Shown here in pieces: positions 21,396 through 32,024 of a DNA stretch of 64,000 bases. Origin of the DNA: Streptomyces roseoverticillatus. GTDB taxonomy: Bacteria; Actinomycetota; Actinomycetes; Streptomycetales; Streptomycetaceae. The position numbers and the translations under genes were made by a program. The first letter of the stretch is position 1. Each line of letters begins with the position of its first letter. The stretch is from NCBI RefSeq assembly GCF_000719265.1, contig NZ_JOFL01000032.1, positions 30,193 through 94,192 on the forward strand, given 5' to 3'. Under the pieces are notes generated by a model that was not told the origin of the DNA, searched no databases, and worked only from the letters and a program-made list of their open reading frames with translations.

Positions 21396-22886
21396 ATGAC
21401 CTCTGAGCAGGTCGCGGCCCGTACCGCGGACGCAGTCGCGGAACCGGGTCACAAGGGAAGCGGTAAGACGGCTTCCGAGGGTTACGAGCGGGGACTCGGT
21501 AACCGCCAGATTCAGATGATCGCCATTGGTGGCGCCATCGGCACCGGCCTCTTCCTCGGCGCGGGGAAGGCCATTTCCAAGGCCGGACCCAGCCTGATCC
21601 TGGCTTATGCCATAGCCGGTCTGGTCATCTTCTTCATCATGCGAGCGCTCGGCGAGCTGCTCATGTACCGCCCGGTGTCGGGCTCCTTCTCGGACTACGC
21701 CCGGGAGTTCCTCGGCCCCTTCTGGGGTTATGTCACCGGATGGACGTACTGGCTCTTCTGGGTCGTCACCGGAATCGTCGAGGTGACCGCAGCGGCCTCC
21801 TATGTGCAGTACTGGAACCATTCCATTCCGCAATGGGTCTCCGCGCTGGTCTTCACCGTCATCCTCTACTTCGCCAACCTGATCTCCGTGAAGCTCTTCG
21901 GTGAGCTGGAGTTCTGGTTCTCCATGGTCAAGGTCACCGCCATCATCGGCATGATCCTGATCGGTGTCGGCGTGCTGACCATCGGCTTCTCCGACGCCGG
22001 TGACACCGCCACCGTCACCAACCTCTGGAACGACGGCGGCTTCTTCCCGCACGGCATCGGCAACACCCTGATGACCCTGCAGATCGTGATGTTCGCCTTC
22101 CTCGCCGTCGAGCTGGTCGGCGTCACCGCGGGCGAGGCCAAGGACCCGGAGAAGACGCTCCCCAAGGCGATCAACACCGTGCCGTGGCGCATCGCCGTCT
22201 TCTACATCGGCGCGCTGATCATCATCCTGGCCGTGGTCCCGTGGGGCGAGTTCATGCCGGGCGTGAGCCCGTTCGTCGCCGCCTTCCAGAAGATCGGCCT
22301 GCCGGCCGGTGCGGGCATCGTCAACTTCGTCGTCCTCACCGCGGCGCTGTCGTCCTGCAACTCGGGCATGTACTCCACCGGCCGCATGCTGCGCGACCTG
22401 TCGCTCAACGGCCAGGGCCCGAAGTTCTTCGGCGAGCTGACCAAGCGCGGCCTGCCGCTGCGCGGCACCACCTTCTCCGCCGCGCTGATGCTCGTCGGCG
22501 TCTGGATCAACTACCAGTGGCCGGGCAAGGCGTTCGATTACGTCGTCTCCTTCGCGACCATCTCCGGCATGTGGGCGTGGATCGTGATCCTCGTCGCCCA
22601 GCTGCGCTACCGCCGCAAGGCGAACCGCGGCGAGCTCCCGCAGTCCGCGTTCCGCGCCCCCGGCGCCCCGTGGACCAGCCTCTTCGCGCTCGCCTTCATC
22701 TTCATGGTGATCGTGATGATGGGCATCGACGCGGACGCCCGGGTCTCGCTGTACTGCGCCCCGGTCTGGGCCGCGATCATGTGGGTGTCCTACCTCGTGC
22801 TGAAGCGCCGCAACCCGCAGGCCTTCGAGCGCAAGGACTACACGCAGGCCGCCGTCGAGGCCGTCAAGGTCGACCAGGCCGCGTAA
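21396..22886 (+). CDS. amino-acid permease (APC superfamily, AAT type)
   Basis: The 496-residue transporter has twelve membrane segments and a 35-residue cytoplasmic N-terminus. The substrate-binding helix 1 signature is GGAIGTGLFLGAGKAI, and the helix 3 to 4 region has SFSDYAREFLGPFWGY. This pattern fits the GabP/LysP/ProY group, which imports amino acids with protons. The exact amino acid cannot be assigned. It is monocistronic, bounded downstream by a strong terminator. Confidence 0.9.
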   Translation: MTSEQVAARTADAVAEPGHKGSGKTASEGYERGLGNRQIQMIAIGGAIGTGLFLGAGKAISKAGPSLILAYAIAGLVIFFIMRALGELLMYRPVSGSFSDYAREFLGPFWGYVTGWTYWLFWVVTGIVEVTAAASYVQYWNHSIPQWVSALVFTVILYFANLISVKLFGELEFWFSMVKVTAIIGMILIGVGVLTIGFSDAGDTATVTNLWNDGGFFPHGIGNTLMTLQIVMFAFLAVELVGVTAGEAKDPEKTLPKAINTVPWRIAVFYIGALIIILAVVPWGEFMPGVSPFVAAFQKIGLPAGAGIVNFVVLTAALSSCNSGMYSTGRMLRDLSLNGQGPKFFGELTKRGLPLRGTTFSAALMLVGVWINYQWPGKAFDYVVSFATISGMWAWIVILVAQLRYRRKANRGELPQSAFRAPGAPWTSLFALAFIFMVIVMMGIDADARVSLYCAPVWAAIMWVSYLVLKRRNPQAFERKDYTQAAVEAVKVDQAA

Positions 22887-22922
22887 GGCCTGACGGAAGG
22901 CCTCCCCGGCCGTCCGGCATCC

Positions 22923-22959
22923 GGGCCCGCCCGTACCACTGACTGGTACGGGCGGGCCC
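22923..22959 (+). terminator. strong hairpin terminator
   Basis: A perfect 16-bp stem (22923-22938 with 22944-22959) closes a five-base CTGAC loop 36 bp after the permease stop, followed by TTCGCCTTG. It insulates the cysteine operon that starts 33 bp further on. Confidence 0.9.
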
Positions 22960-22991
22960 TTCGCCTTGTCCGCGTGCCTATCCTGGGGCGC

Positions 22992-23414
22992 ATGCTGACC
23001 ATCACGCAGGACCTGTACGACCGGATCGTCGCGCACGCCCGCGCGGACCACCCCGACGAGGCCTGCGGCGTGGTCGCCGGACCGGCCGGCAGCGGCCGCC
23101 CCGAGCGGTTCGTCCCCATGCTCAACGCCGCCCGGTCGCCCACGTTCTACGAGTTCGACTCGGCGGACCTGCTGAAGCTCTACCGCGAGCTCGACGACCG
23201 CGACGAGGAGCCCGTGGTCATCTACCACTCGCACACGGCCACCGAGGCCTACCCCTCCCGCACGGACATCTCGTACGCGGGCGAGCCCGGCGCCCACTAC
23301 GTGCTCGTGTCCACCGCCGACACCGACGGCGAGGGCCCCTTCCAGTTCCGCTCGTTCCGCATAGTGGACGGCCAGGTGACCGAAGAGGACGTCACCGTAG
23401 TGCCTGCCTACTGA
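22992..23414 (+). CDS. mec: JAMM metalloprotease for CysO processing (Mec-like)
   Basis: The 140-residue zinc protease of the JAMM/Mov34 family has Glu23 and the metal-binding HSHTATEAYPSRTD motif at 79-92 (His79, His81, Ser89, Asp92). In Mycobacterium tuberculosis the Mec protein releases cysteine from the CysO-cysteine adduct. The order here, followed by cysO and cysM on the same strand, is the same as in that pathway. Because the CysO encoded here ends two residues past its diglycine, this enzyme may also trim the precursor. Confidence 0.9.
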   Translation: MLTITQDLYDRIVAHARADHPDEACGVVAGPAGSGRPERFVPMLNAARSPTFYEFDSADLLKLYRELDDRDEEPVVIYHSHTATEAYPSRTDISYAGEPGAHYVLVSTADTDGEGPFQFRSFRIVDGQVTEEDVTVVPAY

Positions 23415-23534
23415 GCTCCCGCCCTCCGGCGGGCCGCGGCTGTCCGCATGCCGGTACGAACGTCCGGCGGCCGCACACGGAATCGATACGATCTGCCCCA
23501 GGTGCCCCACCCGCACGCCGACAGGAGCCGCATC

Positions 23535-23816
23535 ATGGCCATCGAGGTCCGCATTCCGACCATCCTCCGCACCTACACCGACGGCAAGAAGGCCGTCGAA
23601 GGCAGCGGCGCCACCATCGACGAGCTCTTCAAGGACCTCGACACCCGCCACGCGGGCATCCGCGAGCGCCTCGTCGACGAGTCCGGCGAGCTGCGCCGCT
23701 TCGTCAACGTCTACCTCAACGACGAGGACGTCCGCTTCCTCGCCGGCATCACCACCGAGCTCACCGACGGCGACAGCGTCACCATCCTCCCGGCCGTCGC
23801 CGGTGGAATGGTCTGA
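23535..23816 (+). CDS. cysO: sulfur-carrier protein CysO (MoaD/ThiS-like)
   Basis: The 93-residue ubiquitin-fold protein carries sulfur as a C-terminal thiocarboxylate for cysteine synthesis. It opens with EVRIPTILRTYTDG and ends in LPAVAGGMV. Carriers normally end in Gly-Gly, as M. tuberculosis CysO does in my recollection. Here Met-Val follows, so activation would need removal of two residues. It lies between mec and cysM, 15 bp before cysM, and all three should act together. The ATG has a good AGGAG site. Confidence 0.92.
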   Translation: MAIEVRIPTILRTYTDGKKAVEGSGATIDELFKDLDTRHAGIRERLVDESGELRRFVNVYLNDEDVRFLAGITTELTDGDSVTILPAVAGGMV

Positions 23817-23828
23817 GGCGCGGCGTAG

Positions 23829-24782
<954 letters not shown>

Positions 24783-24973
24783 CGGCGCCCGACGGCTCCC
24801 TTCCGGCATCCGGCGGCGCGCGGCAGCCTCCGAACGACGCGCGGCGGCCACGCGTCCGTACCGGTGACTTCAGCCACAACCCCACCTCGTGGAGGAGCGG
24901 GCGTCCCCTTCGCGCCTTACGCTCGACGGACCGCATGGCCCCCCGTCACGAGTCAACGGAGGTTCAGGCCCGC

Positions 24974-25726
24974 ATGAAGCTCACCGTCGTCGGATGCTCG
25001 GGGTCGTTCCCGTCCACGGAATCGGCCTGTTCGAGCTACCTCGTCGAGGCCGACGGCTTCCGGCTGCTCCTCGACATGGGCAACGGAGCCCTCGGCGAGC
25101 TGCAGCGCCACATCGGTCTCTACGACCTCGACGCCATCCTGCTCTCGCACCTGCACCCCGACCACTGCATCGACATGTGCGGCTATTTCGTGGCCCGCTA
25201 CTACCGGCACGAGGGCGGCCGGGCCGAGGCCATCCCCGTCTACGGGCCGAGCGACACCGAGCACCGGCTGTCCACCGCGTACGGGGACGTGCCCGATGAG
25301 TCCTGCATGCGCGAGGTGTTCGACTTCCGCACCCTCGCCCCGGGCACCTTCTCGGTGGGCCCGCTCACCGTCCGCACGGACCGGGTGCGCCACCCCGTGG
25401 AGGCCTTCGCCTTCCGCGTCGAGCACGACGGCAGCGCCCTCGTCTACTCCGGCGACACCGGCCCCTGCGAGGAGCTGCACGAGCTGGCCGCCGGCGCCGA
25501 CCTGCTGCTCTGCGAGGCGTCGTTCACCCATGGCAAGGAGGACATCCCGGACCTCCACCTCAACGGCCGCGAGGCCGGCGAGCACGCCGCGCGGGCCGGC
25601 GCGGGCCGGCTGGTCCTCACCCACATCCCGCCGTGGACGGACCCGCTGACCAACCTCCGCGACGCGCGCGCCGTCTACGACGGGCCGGTCGAACTCGCCC
25701 GCGCGGGCGCGGTGTACGAGGTCTGA
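24974..25726 (+). CDS. metallo-beta-lactamase-fold hydrolase (RNase Z-like)
   Basis: The 250-residue protein has the MBL metal motif HLHPDH at about residues 56-61, and a second set of ligands in VYSGDTGPC and THIPPW. The N-terminal MKLTVVGCSGSFPS matches the ElaC/RNase Z side of the superfamily, but it lacks a clear exosite arm for tRNA binding. It may be a phosphodiesterase of unknown substrate. An AGGAGG-like site (CGGAGGTT) supports the ATG. It lies 191 bp after cysM, so it may have its own promoter. Confidence 0.85.
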   Translation: MKLTVVGCSGSFPSTESACSSYLVEADGFRLLLDMGNGALGELQRHIGLYDLDAILLSHLHPDHCIDMCGYFVARYYRHEGGRAEAIPVYGPSDTEHRLSTAYGDVPDESCMREVFDFRTLAPGTFSVGPLTVRTDRVRHPVEAFAFRVEHDGSALVYSGDTGPCEELHELAAGADLLLCEASFTHGKEDIPDLHLNGREAGEHAARAGAGRLVLTHIPPWTDPLTNLRDARAVYDGPVELARAGAVYEV

Positions 25727-25764
25727 CCCGTCCTGTTCTTTTGGTTTCCATAAATGTTTATGCG

Positions 25765-25799
25765 AATGCCCCCGAAATCCATGGGATTTCGGGGGCATT
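25765..25799. terminator. bidirectional hairpin terminator
   Basis: A perfect 16-bp stem (25765-25780 with 25784-25799) closes a three-base ATG loop between two convergent genes. AT-rich flanks (AAAT and TTTA) lie on both sides, so it can stop transcripts from either direction. Confidence 0.95.
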
Positions 25800-25823
25800 T
25801 ACCTGCGGTGTTCAGGTGAGGCG

Positions 25824-27200
<1,377 letters not shown>

Positions 27201-27250
27201 CGGATTCCTCCAGGTGAGGCGGGCGCTCGGGGGAAGGGGGGTGGCCCGCT

Positions 27251-27266
27251 TTTGGTCTACACCACT
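27251..27266. promoter_or_regulatory. DasR operator (dre) upstream of nagE2, site 1
   Basis: TTTGGTCTACACCACT matches 13 of 16 positions of the dre consensus ACTGGTCTAGACCACT. It lies 51 bp upstream of the nagE2 start. DasR is the GntR-family repressor that releases its sites when glucosamine-6-phosphate rises. Confidence 0.8.
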
Positions 27267-27267
27267 G

Positions 27268-27283
27268 AGTGGTTTAGACCATG
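27268..27283. promoter_or_regulatory. DasR operator (dre) upstream of nagE2, site 2
   Basis: AGTGGTTTAGACCATG matches about 12 of 16 dre positions and starts one base after the first site. Two adjacent sites suggest strong repression of nagE2. Confidence 0.65.
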
Positions 27284-27346
27284 TTGTAGCACGTGAGTCC
27301 GGGATAAAGGAATCCGTGCTTCCCGGTGGCTTCCGACACAGCGGAA

Positions 27347-27373
27347 AGCCCCCGGCCGGGCACTCCGGGGGCT
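27347..27373 (-). terminator. hairpin terminator after nagE1
   Basis: A 9-bp G/C stem (27347-27355 with 27365-27373) lies between the nagE1 stop and the nagE2 promoter. On the minus strand it is followed by TTTCC. It should separate the two transporter transcripts. Confidence 0.75.
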
Positions 27374-27407
27374 CGTGACAGGGAGCGATTACCCCTGCAC
27401 GGTGCAG

Positions 27408-27445
27408 CTAGTCCTTGACGTTCCCGCTAGTCCTTGACGTTCCCG
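27408..27445 (-). repeat. 19-bp tandem duplication over the nagE1 stop codon
   Basis: Two identical 19-bp copies (27408-27426 and 27427-27445) sit head to tail. The gene-proximal copy contains the last six codons and stop of nagE1. The second copy repeats them after the stop, so the protein is not changed. Confidence 0.95.
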
Positions 27446-28752
27446 CGCTCGATCTCCTCCGCGAGCTCTTCCGGTTCACGCCCCGGAGTCGGCAGGTCGA
27501 ACTTCGTAATCGCGAACCGGAAAATCGCGTAGTAGACGACCGCGAAGCACAGCCCGATCGGAATGATCAGCCACGGCCTGGTCGCCAGCCCCCAGTTGAT
27601 CACGTAGTCGATCAGGCCGGCCGAGAAGCTGAAGCCGTCGTGCACCCCCAGGCCCCAGCTCACCGCCATCGACACGCCCGTGAGCAGCGCGTGCACCACG
27701 TACAGCACCGGCGCGATGAAGAGGAACGAGTACTCGATGGGCTCGGTGATCCCCGTGACGAACGAGGTCAGGCCCACCGAGAGCATCATGCCCGCGATCT
27801 CCTTGCGCCGGTGCGGCTTCGCGCAGTGCGCGATGGCCAGCGCCGCGGCGGGCAGCGCGAACATCATGATGGGGAAGAAGCCGGTGGTGAACTGGCCCGC
27901 GTGCGGGTCGCCGGCCAGGAAGCGGTTGATGTCGCCGTGCACCACCGTGCCGTCCGGCTTCGTGTAGTCGCCGAACTGGAACCACATGAAGGTGTTGAGG
28001 AACTGGTGGAGCCCCACCACCAGCAGCGCCCGGTTCGCCACGCCGAAGACGCCCGATCCCCCCGAGCCCAGGTCCGACAGCCACTTGCTGAAGCTCGTCA
28101 GCGCGTCGCCGACCGGCGGCCAGACGAACAGGCAGATCACCGCGAAGCCCAGCGCGACGAACGACATCAGGATCGGCACGAGCCGGCGCCCGTTGAAGAA
28201 GCCCAGCCAGTCCACCAGCCGCACCCGGTGGTAGCGCATCCAGAACCACGCGCTCAGCAGGCCGATCACGATGCCGCCGAAGACCCCCGGGTTCTGGAAG
28301 CTCGCGGGGGACGCCTGCCCGCCCATGGAGACGCACACCCCGCTCCACAGCCCCGCCCCGCCGAACGTCGACTCGTGCGGGCAGTCCTCCGGGAACTGGT
28401 GCAGCACGGAGAAGTAGACGAGGAAGGCCACCACGGCCGCCAGCGCCGTCGAGCCGTCCGCCTTCTTCGCCATGCCGATGGCCACGCCCACGCAGAACAG
28501 CAGCGGCAGGCCGAGCGCCGAGTCCAGCAGCGCGCCGCCCGCGCCCGCGAAGACCTTCGCCACGTCCGTCCAGCCCAGCCCGTCCGTGCCGAAGACGTCC
28601 GGCTGGCCGAGCCGGTTCAGGATGCCCGCGGCCGGGAGCACCGCGATGGGGAGCTGGAGGCTGCGGCCCATCTTCTGCAGGTTCGAGAAGAGGGTCTGCC
28701 AGCGCTCCCGCCACCGGTTCTGACGCGGCGCGGCCGCGGCGTCCGTGCTCAT
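27427..28752 (-). CDS. nagE1: PTS N-acetylglucosamine permease paralogue, EIIC component (NagE1-like)
   Basis: The 441-residue EIIC protein is a close paralogue of the neighbouring NagE2-like protein. It has the same GRSLQLPIAVLPAAGI opening and GITEPIEYSFLF sugar-binding motif, but no Lys-rich N-terminal tail. A loop insertion at about residues 125-155 contains several Cys and Gly residues. It is divergent from nagF across a single strong dre site. In S. coelicolor, as I recall, NagE2 is the main transporter and NagE1 is less important. Confidence 0.85.
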   Translation of the reverse strand: MSTDAAAAPRQNRWRERWQTLFSNLQKMGRSLQLPIAVLPAAGILNRLGQPDVFGTDGLGWTDVAKVFAGAGGALLDSALGLPLLFCVGVAIGMAKKADGSTALAAVVAFLVYFSVLHQFPEDCPHESTFGGAGLWSGVCVSMGGQASPASFQNPGVFGGIVIGLLSAWFWMRYHRVRLVDWLGFFNGRRLVPILMSFVALGFAVICLFVWPPVGDALTSFSKWLSDLGSGGSGVFGVANRALLVVGLHQFLNTFMWFQFGDYTKPDGTVVHGDINRFLAGDPHAGQFTTGFFPIMMFALPAAALAIAHCAKPHRRKEIAGMMLSVGLTSFVTGITEPIEYSFLFIAPVLYVVHALLTGVSMAVSWGLGVHDGFSFSAGLIDYVINWGLATRPWLIIPIGLCFAVVYYAIFRFAITKFDLPTPGREPEELAEEIERGNVKD

Positions 28753-28805
28753 CTGCGTCCTCCCGGCCGCCGCCCCGGCGACGGTCCACTCGGTGCTTGC
28801 CGCAT

Positions 28806-28821
28806 ACTGGTGTAGACCACT
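28806..28821. promoter_or_regulatory. DasR operator (dre) between nagE1 and nagF
   Basis: ACTGGTGTAGACCACT matches 15 of 16 positions of the dre consensus. It lies between the divergent nagE1 and nagF genes and can repress both. This is the best of the three sites in the window. Confidence 0.9.
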
Positions 28822-28957
28822 TATGCGCGCGCTTGTGGGTGTCGCCATCATTTGCCAGACGGCGGACATATGCCCACATAGTTGGGCTGAACGTGGTTTA
28901 CCGTGGGGAAGCCGGTCGGTGGTACCGCCGAAGGGCCGAAGACAACCAGGAGTGCAC

Positions 28958-29191
28958 ATGGCCAGCAAGGCTGAGAAGATCGTCGCCGGCCTCGGCGGCA
29001 TCGACAACATCGAGGAGATCGAGGGCTGCATCACCCGTCTCCGCACCGAGGTCGCCGACCCGGAGCTCGTCGACGAGGCCGCCCTCAAGGCCGCCGGCGC
29101 CCACGGCGTCGTGAAGATGGGCACCGCCATCCAGGTTGTCATCGGCACCGACGCCGACCCGATCGCCGGTGAGATCGAAGACATGATGTGA
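28958..29191 (+). CDS. nagF: PTS N-acetylglucosamine EIIB component (NagF-like)
   Basis: The 77-residue EIIB protein passes phosphate from HPr/EIIA to the incoming sugar. The phosphorylated cysteine is Cys24 in EGCITRLRTEV. Its size is that of a single free EIIB domain, so it can serve both EIIC proteins encoded on the other strand. The ATG is preceded by a CCAGGAG site. The 136-bp leader contains the dre operator upstream. Confidence 0.92.
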   Translation: MASKAEKIVAGLGGIDNIEEIEGCITRLRTEVADPELVDEAALKAAGAHGVVKMGTAIQVVIGTDADPIAGEIEDMM

Positions 29192-29198
29192 GCCGTGA

Positions 29199-29223
29199 GC
29201 CGTGAGCCGCTGAGGCTCACGGC
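29199..29223 (+). terminator. hairpin after nagF
   Basis: A 10-bp stem (29199-29208 with 29214-29223) closes a GCTGA loop eight bases after the nagF stop. A second G/C-rich arm pair further on (29226-29233 with 29277-29284), followed by TTCGCCTTG, may form the main terminator. Confidence 0.65.
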
Positions 29224-29318
29224 CGGGGCCCCGCCCGGAATGCGCGCATACGTAACATACGTACCGCGATCCGGAACGGGGCCCTTCGCCTTGCCCCGAT
29301 ACCAGTAGGCTCATCACC

Positions 29319-30050
<732 letters not shown>

Positions 30051-30181
30051 GCAGCCGCGCGGGCAGCGGCGCAGGCGACCGCGCAGGCAACCGCCGGAGG
30101 ATCACCAGCGTTCCTACGGGCGTACGGACGGGACAGCCCCGCCCGTACGCCCGTAGCCGCATCAAGGGGAGGGAAACCCTC

Positions 30182-30571
30182 ATGTCCGCCATCTCCGCCC
30201 GCAGGACGTCTCTCGCGCTCGCCGCCGCCGCGCTCGCCGTACCGCTCGCCGCCGGCTGCTCCACCGCCCAGAAGGCTGTCGACTGCGCCCGCCTCGGCAT
30301 CGAGATATCCAACGACGTCGACGACCTCCAGCGCAGCGTCACCGACACGGCGACCGACACCGACAACGCGGGCAGGATCCTCGACAACCTCGAGAAGGAC
30401 ACGAAGAAGCTCAAGGACAAGAGCAGCAACGTCGACGTCGGCAAGGCCCTCGACCACCTGGAGAAGGCCATCGGGAACGTCCGCGACGCCCTGCGGAACG
30501 ACAAGACCCCGGACCTGACGCCGGTCACGGACGCGGCCGGAGAACTCTCGAAGGTGTGCACGTCGAAGTAG
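30182..30571 (+). CDS. putative lipoprotein
   Basis: The 129-residue protein has a signal peptide with the lipobox LAAGC (Cys26). The mature part is mainly helical, with many Asp, Lys and Leu residues and a likely coiled coil (DDLQRSVTDTATDTDNAG, LDNLEKDTKKLKDKSS). Two further cysteines lie near residue 35 and at the C-terminus. It is probably held on the outer face of the cytoplasmic membrane. The family is not recognised. It lies between rph and rdgB. Confidence 0.75.
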   Translation: MSAISARRTSLALAAAALAVPLAAGCSTAQKAVDCARLGIEISNDVDDLQRSVTDTATDTDNAGRILDNLEKDTKKLKDKSSNVDVGKALDHLEKAIGNVRDALRNDKTPDLTPVTDAAGELSKVCTSK

Positions 30572-30598
30572 ACCGGGGCGGGCCGGGATAATCGCCCC

Positions 30599-31201
30599 AT
30601 GAAGCGCCTGATCCTCGCCACCCGCAACGCCAACAAGGTCACCGAGCTCCGCGCCATCCTGGAGGCCGCCGGCCTCGGCGTCGAACTGGTCGGCGCCGAC
30701 GCCTACCCCGAGGTCCCGGACGTCAAGGAGACCGGCGTCACCTTCGCCGAGAACGCCCTCCTCAAGGCCCACGCCCTCGCCCGCGCCACCGGCCACCCGG
30801 CCGTCGCCGACGACTCCGGCCTGTGCGTCGACGTCCTCGGCGGCGCCCCCGGCATCTTCTCCGCCCGCTGGGCCGGCGCCCACGGCAACGACAAGGCCAA
30901 CCTGGACCTCCTCCTGGCCCAGCTCGGCGACATCGCCGACGAACACCGCGGCGCCCACTTCGCCTGCGCCGCGGCCCTGGCCCTCCCGGACGGCACGGAG
31001 CGCGTCGTCGAAGGCCGCCTGGAGGGCACCCTGCGCCACGAGCCCGCGGGCGGCGGCGGCTTCGGCTACGACCCGGTCCTGCAGCCCCTGGGCGAGACCC
31101 GCACCTGCGCGGAGCTGACGGCGGACGAGAAGAACGCGATCAGCCACCGGGGGAAGGCGTTCCGGGCGCTGGTGCCGGTGGTGCGGGAGCTGCTGGGCTG
31201 A
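30599..31201 (+). CDS. rdgB: XTP/dITP diphosphatase (RdgB/Ham1)
   Basis: The 200-residue enzyme cleans the nucleotide pool by hydrolysing dITP and XTP to monophosphates. The family motifs LATRNANKVTELRAI, DDSGLCVDVLGGAPGIFSAR and SHRGKAFRAL are all present. It lies 27 bp after a lipoprotein gene and ends at a strong hairpin shared with the convergent tRNA gene. Confidence 0.96.
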   Translation: MKRLILATRNANKVTELRAILEAAGLGVELVGADAYPEVPDVKETGVTFAENALLKAHALARATGHPAVADDSGLCVDVLGGAPGIFSARWAGAHGNDKANLDLLLAQLGDIADEHRGAHFACAAALALPDGTERVVEGRLEGTLRHEPAGGGGFGYDPVLQPLGETRTCAELTADEKNAISHRGKAFRALVPVVRELLG

Positions 31202-31208
31202 GACAACG

Positions 31209-31241
31209 GCGTGTGGCACCCGCACTGCGGGTGCCACACGC
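31209..31241. terminator. hairpin between rdgB and the tRNA gene
   Basis: A perfect 16-bp inverted repeat (31209-31224 with 31226-31241) with one central base lies seven bases after the rdgB stop and six bases beyond the tRNA 3' end. It can terminate both transcripts. Confidence 0.9.
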
Positions 31242-31247
31242 CGAATG

Positions 31248-31323
31248 TAGGGCCGACGAGATTCGAACTCGCACTGTCCACTACCTAAAAGTGGCGCCTC
31301 CTGGCCAGTTGGGCTACGGCCCC
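31248..31323 (-). tRNA. tRNA with UAG anticodon in a class I body (nominally tRNA-Leu)
   Basis: Read on the minus strand, a 76-base cloverleaf is clear. The acceptor stem is GGGGCCG with CGGCCCT, followed by discriminator A. The D-arm stem is GCC/GGC, with the conserved GG in a long D-loop. The anticodon stem is CCACT/AGTGG with loop TTTAGGT, giving anticodon UAG, which reads CUA leucine codons. The variable loop is only five bases (ACAGT). The T-arm is GCGAG TTCGAAT CTCGT. Leucine tRNAs normally have a long variable arm, so which synthetase charges it is open. No CCA is encoded. The first ten bases overlap the end of the HNH gene. Confidence 0.85.
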
Positions 31324-32024
31324 ACGACTAGATTACTGGTCCTGCTGCTGTCAGTGCCAGCGGGAGGGACTGGACGGCGTTGCCGCCCGCCACGGCACCA
31401 GGTGCTTGTGATCGAGTGACAGTTGGGGCAGAGCATCCGGAGGTTCTCTCGGCGATCGTCGCTCCAGTCACCGTTGATGTGATCGATCTCCAGAGTCATG
31501 GGCCCGCCGTGCCACACAGGGCCGGTTCCACAGCGGGCACACTCTTGTGGCACGCCGATCTCGCCCAAGGCTCGGCGGAGCAGCGCTGTCTTGGTTCGGC
31601 GTTTGCCGCTGTGTTTGACGAGCAGTTCCTCCGGGGTCTTTCTGGGGGTTGTGCCGGGCCTTCCACGTTGGTGCGCCTGCCCGAGAAAGTGAGAAGTAGT
31701 GAGGCCGTCCTCGTCCATCCACTTGCGCAATCGGGAGCGCTGACCGGCGGTGCTCCGCCGGCCGAGCCGTCTCAGCGCCTCAGCCATGGACGTGGACCGG
31801 GACACTGCGTCGCGCAGGGTGTCGGGGCACGGCCTGCCTCTGCGGTACGGGCGACGAGGAAAGTGCGAGACGTCGATTCCGTAGTGTGCGAATCGCCGAT
31901 AGAGGTACTGGGGCAGGTGGCGATAGGGCCGGGTACCGAAGAAGGCTATGACCTCATTGATGTCGGCGCACGTTCGAGCAGCCTCGGCCAGCCGCTCACG
32001 CGTGTACGGCGTGCCGCTGCTCAC
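31314..32024 (-). CDS. HNH endonuclease (second of pair, overlaps tRNA)
   Basis: The 236-residue protein has two copies of an N-terminal motif ending in G(I/L)xxSHF (GIDVSHF at 49-55, GLTTSHF at 107-113), probably helical DNA-binding modules. The C-terminal HNH nuclease domain has Cys162/Cys165 and Cys199/Cys202 for a structural zinc. Its active-site motif is LEIDHINGDWSDDRRENL, with His182 as the general base. The GTG start overlaps the upstream HNH stop (GTGA). Its TAG stop is positions 8-10 of the tRNA. The family resembles homing-type HNH proteins. The target is unknown. Confidence 0.85.
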   Translation of the reverse strand: MSSGTPYTRERLAEAARTCADINEVIAFFGTRPYRHLPQYLYRRFAHYGIDVSHFPRRPYRRGRPCPDTLRDAVSRSTSMAEALRRLGRRSTAGQRSRLRKWMDEDGLTTSHFLGQAHQRGRPGTTPRKTPEELLVKHSGKRRTKTALLRRALGEIGVPQECARCGTGPVWHGGPMTLEIDHINGDWSDDRRENLRMLCPNCHSITSTWCRGGRQRRPVPPAGTDSSRTSNLVVGP

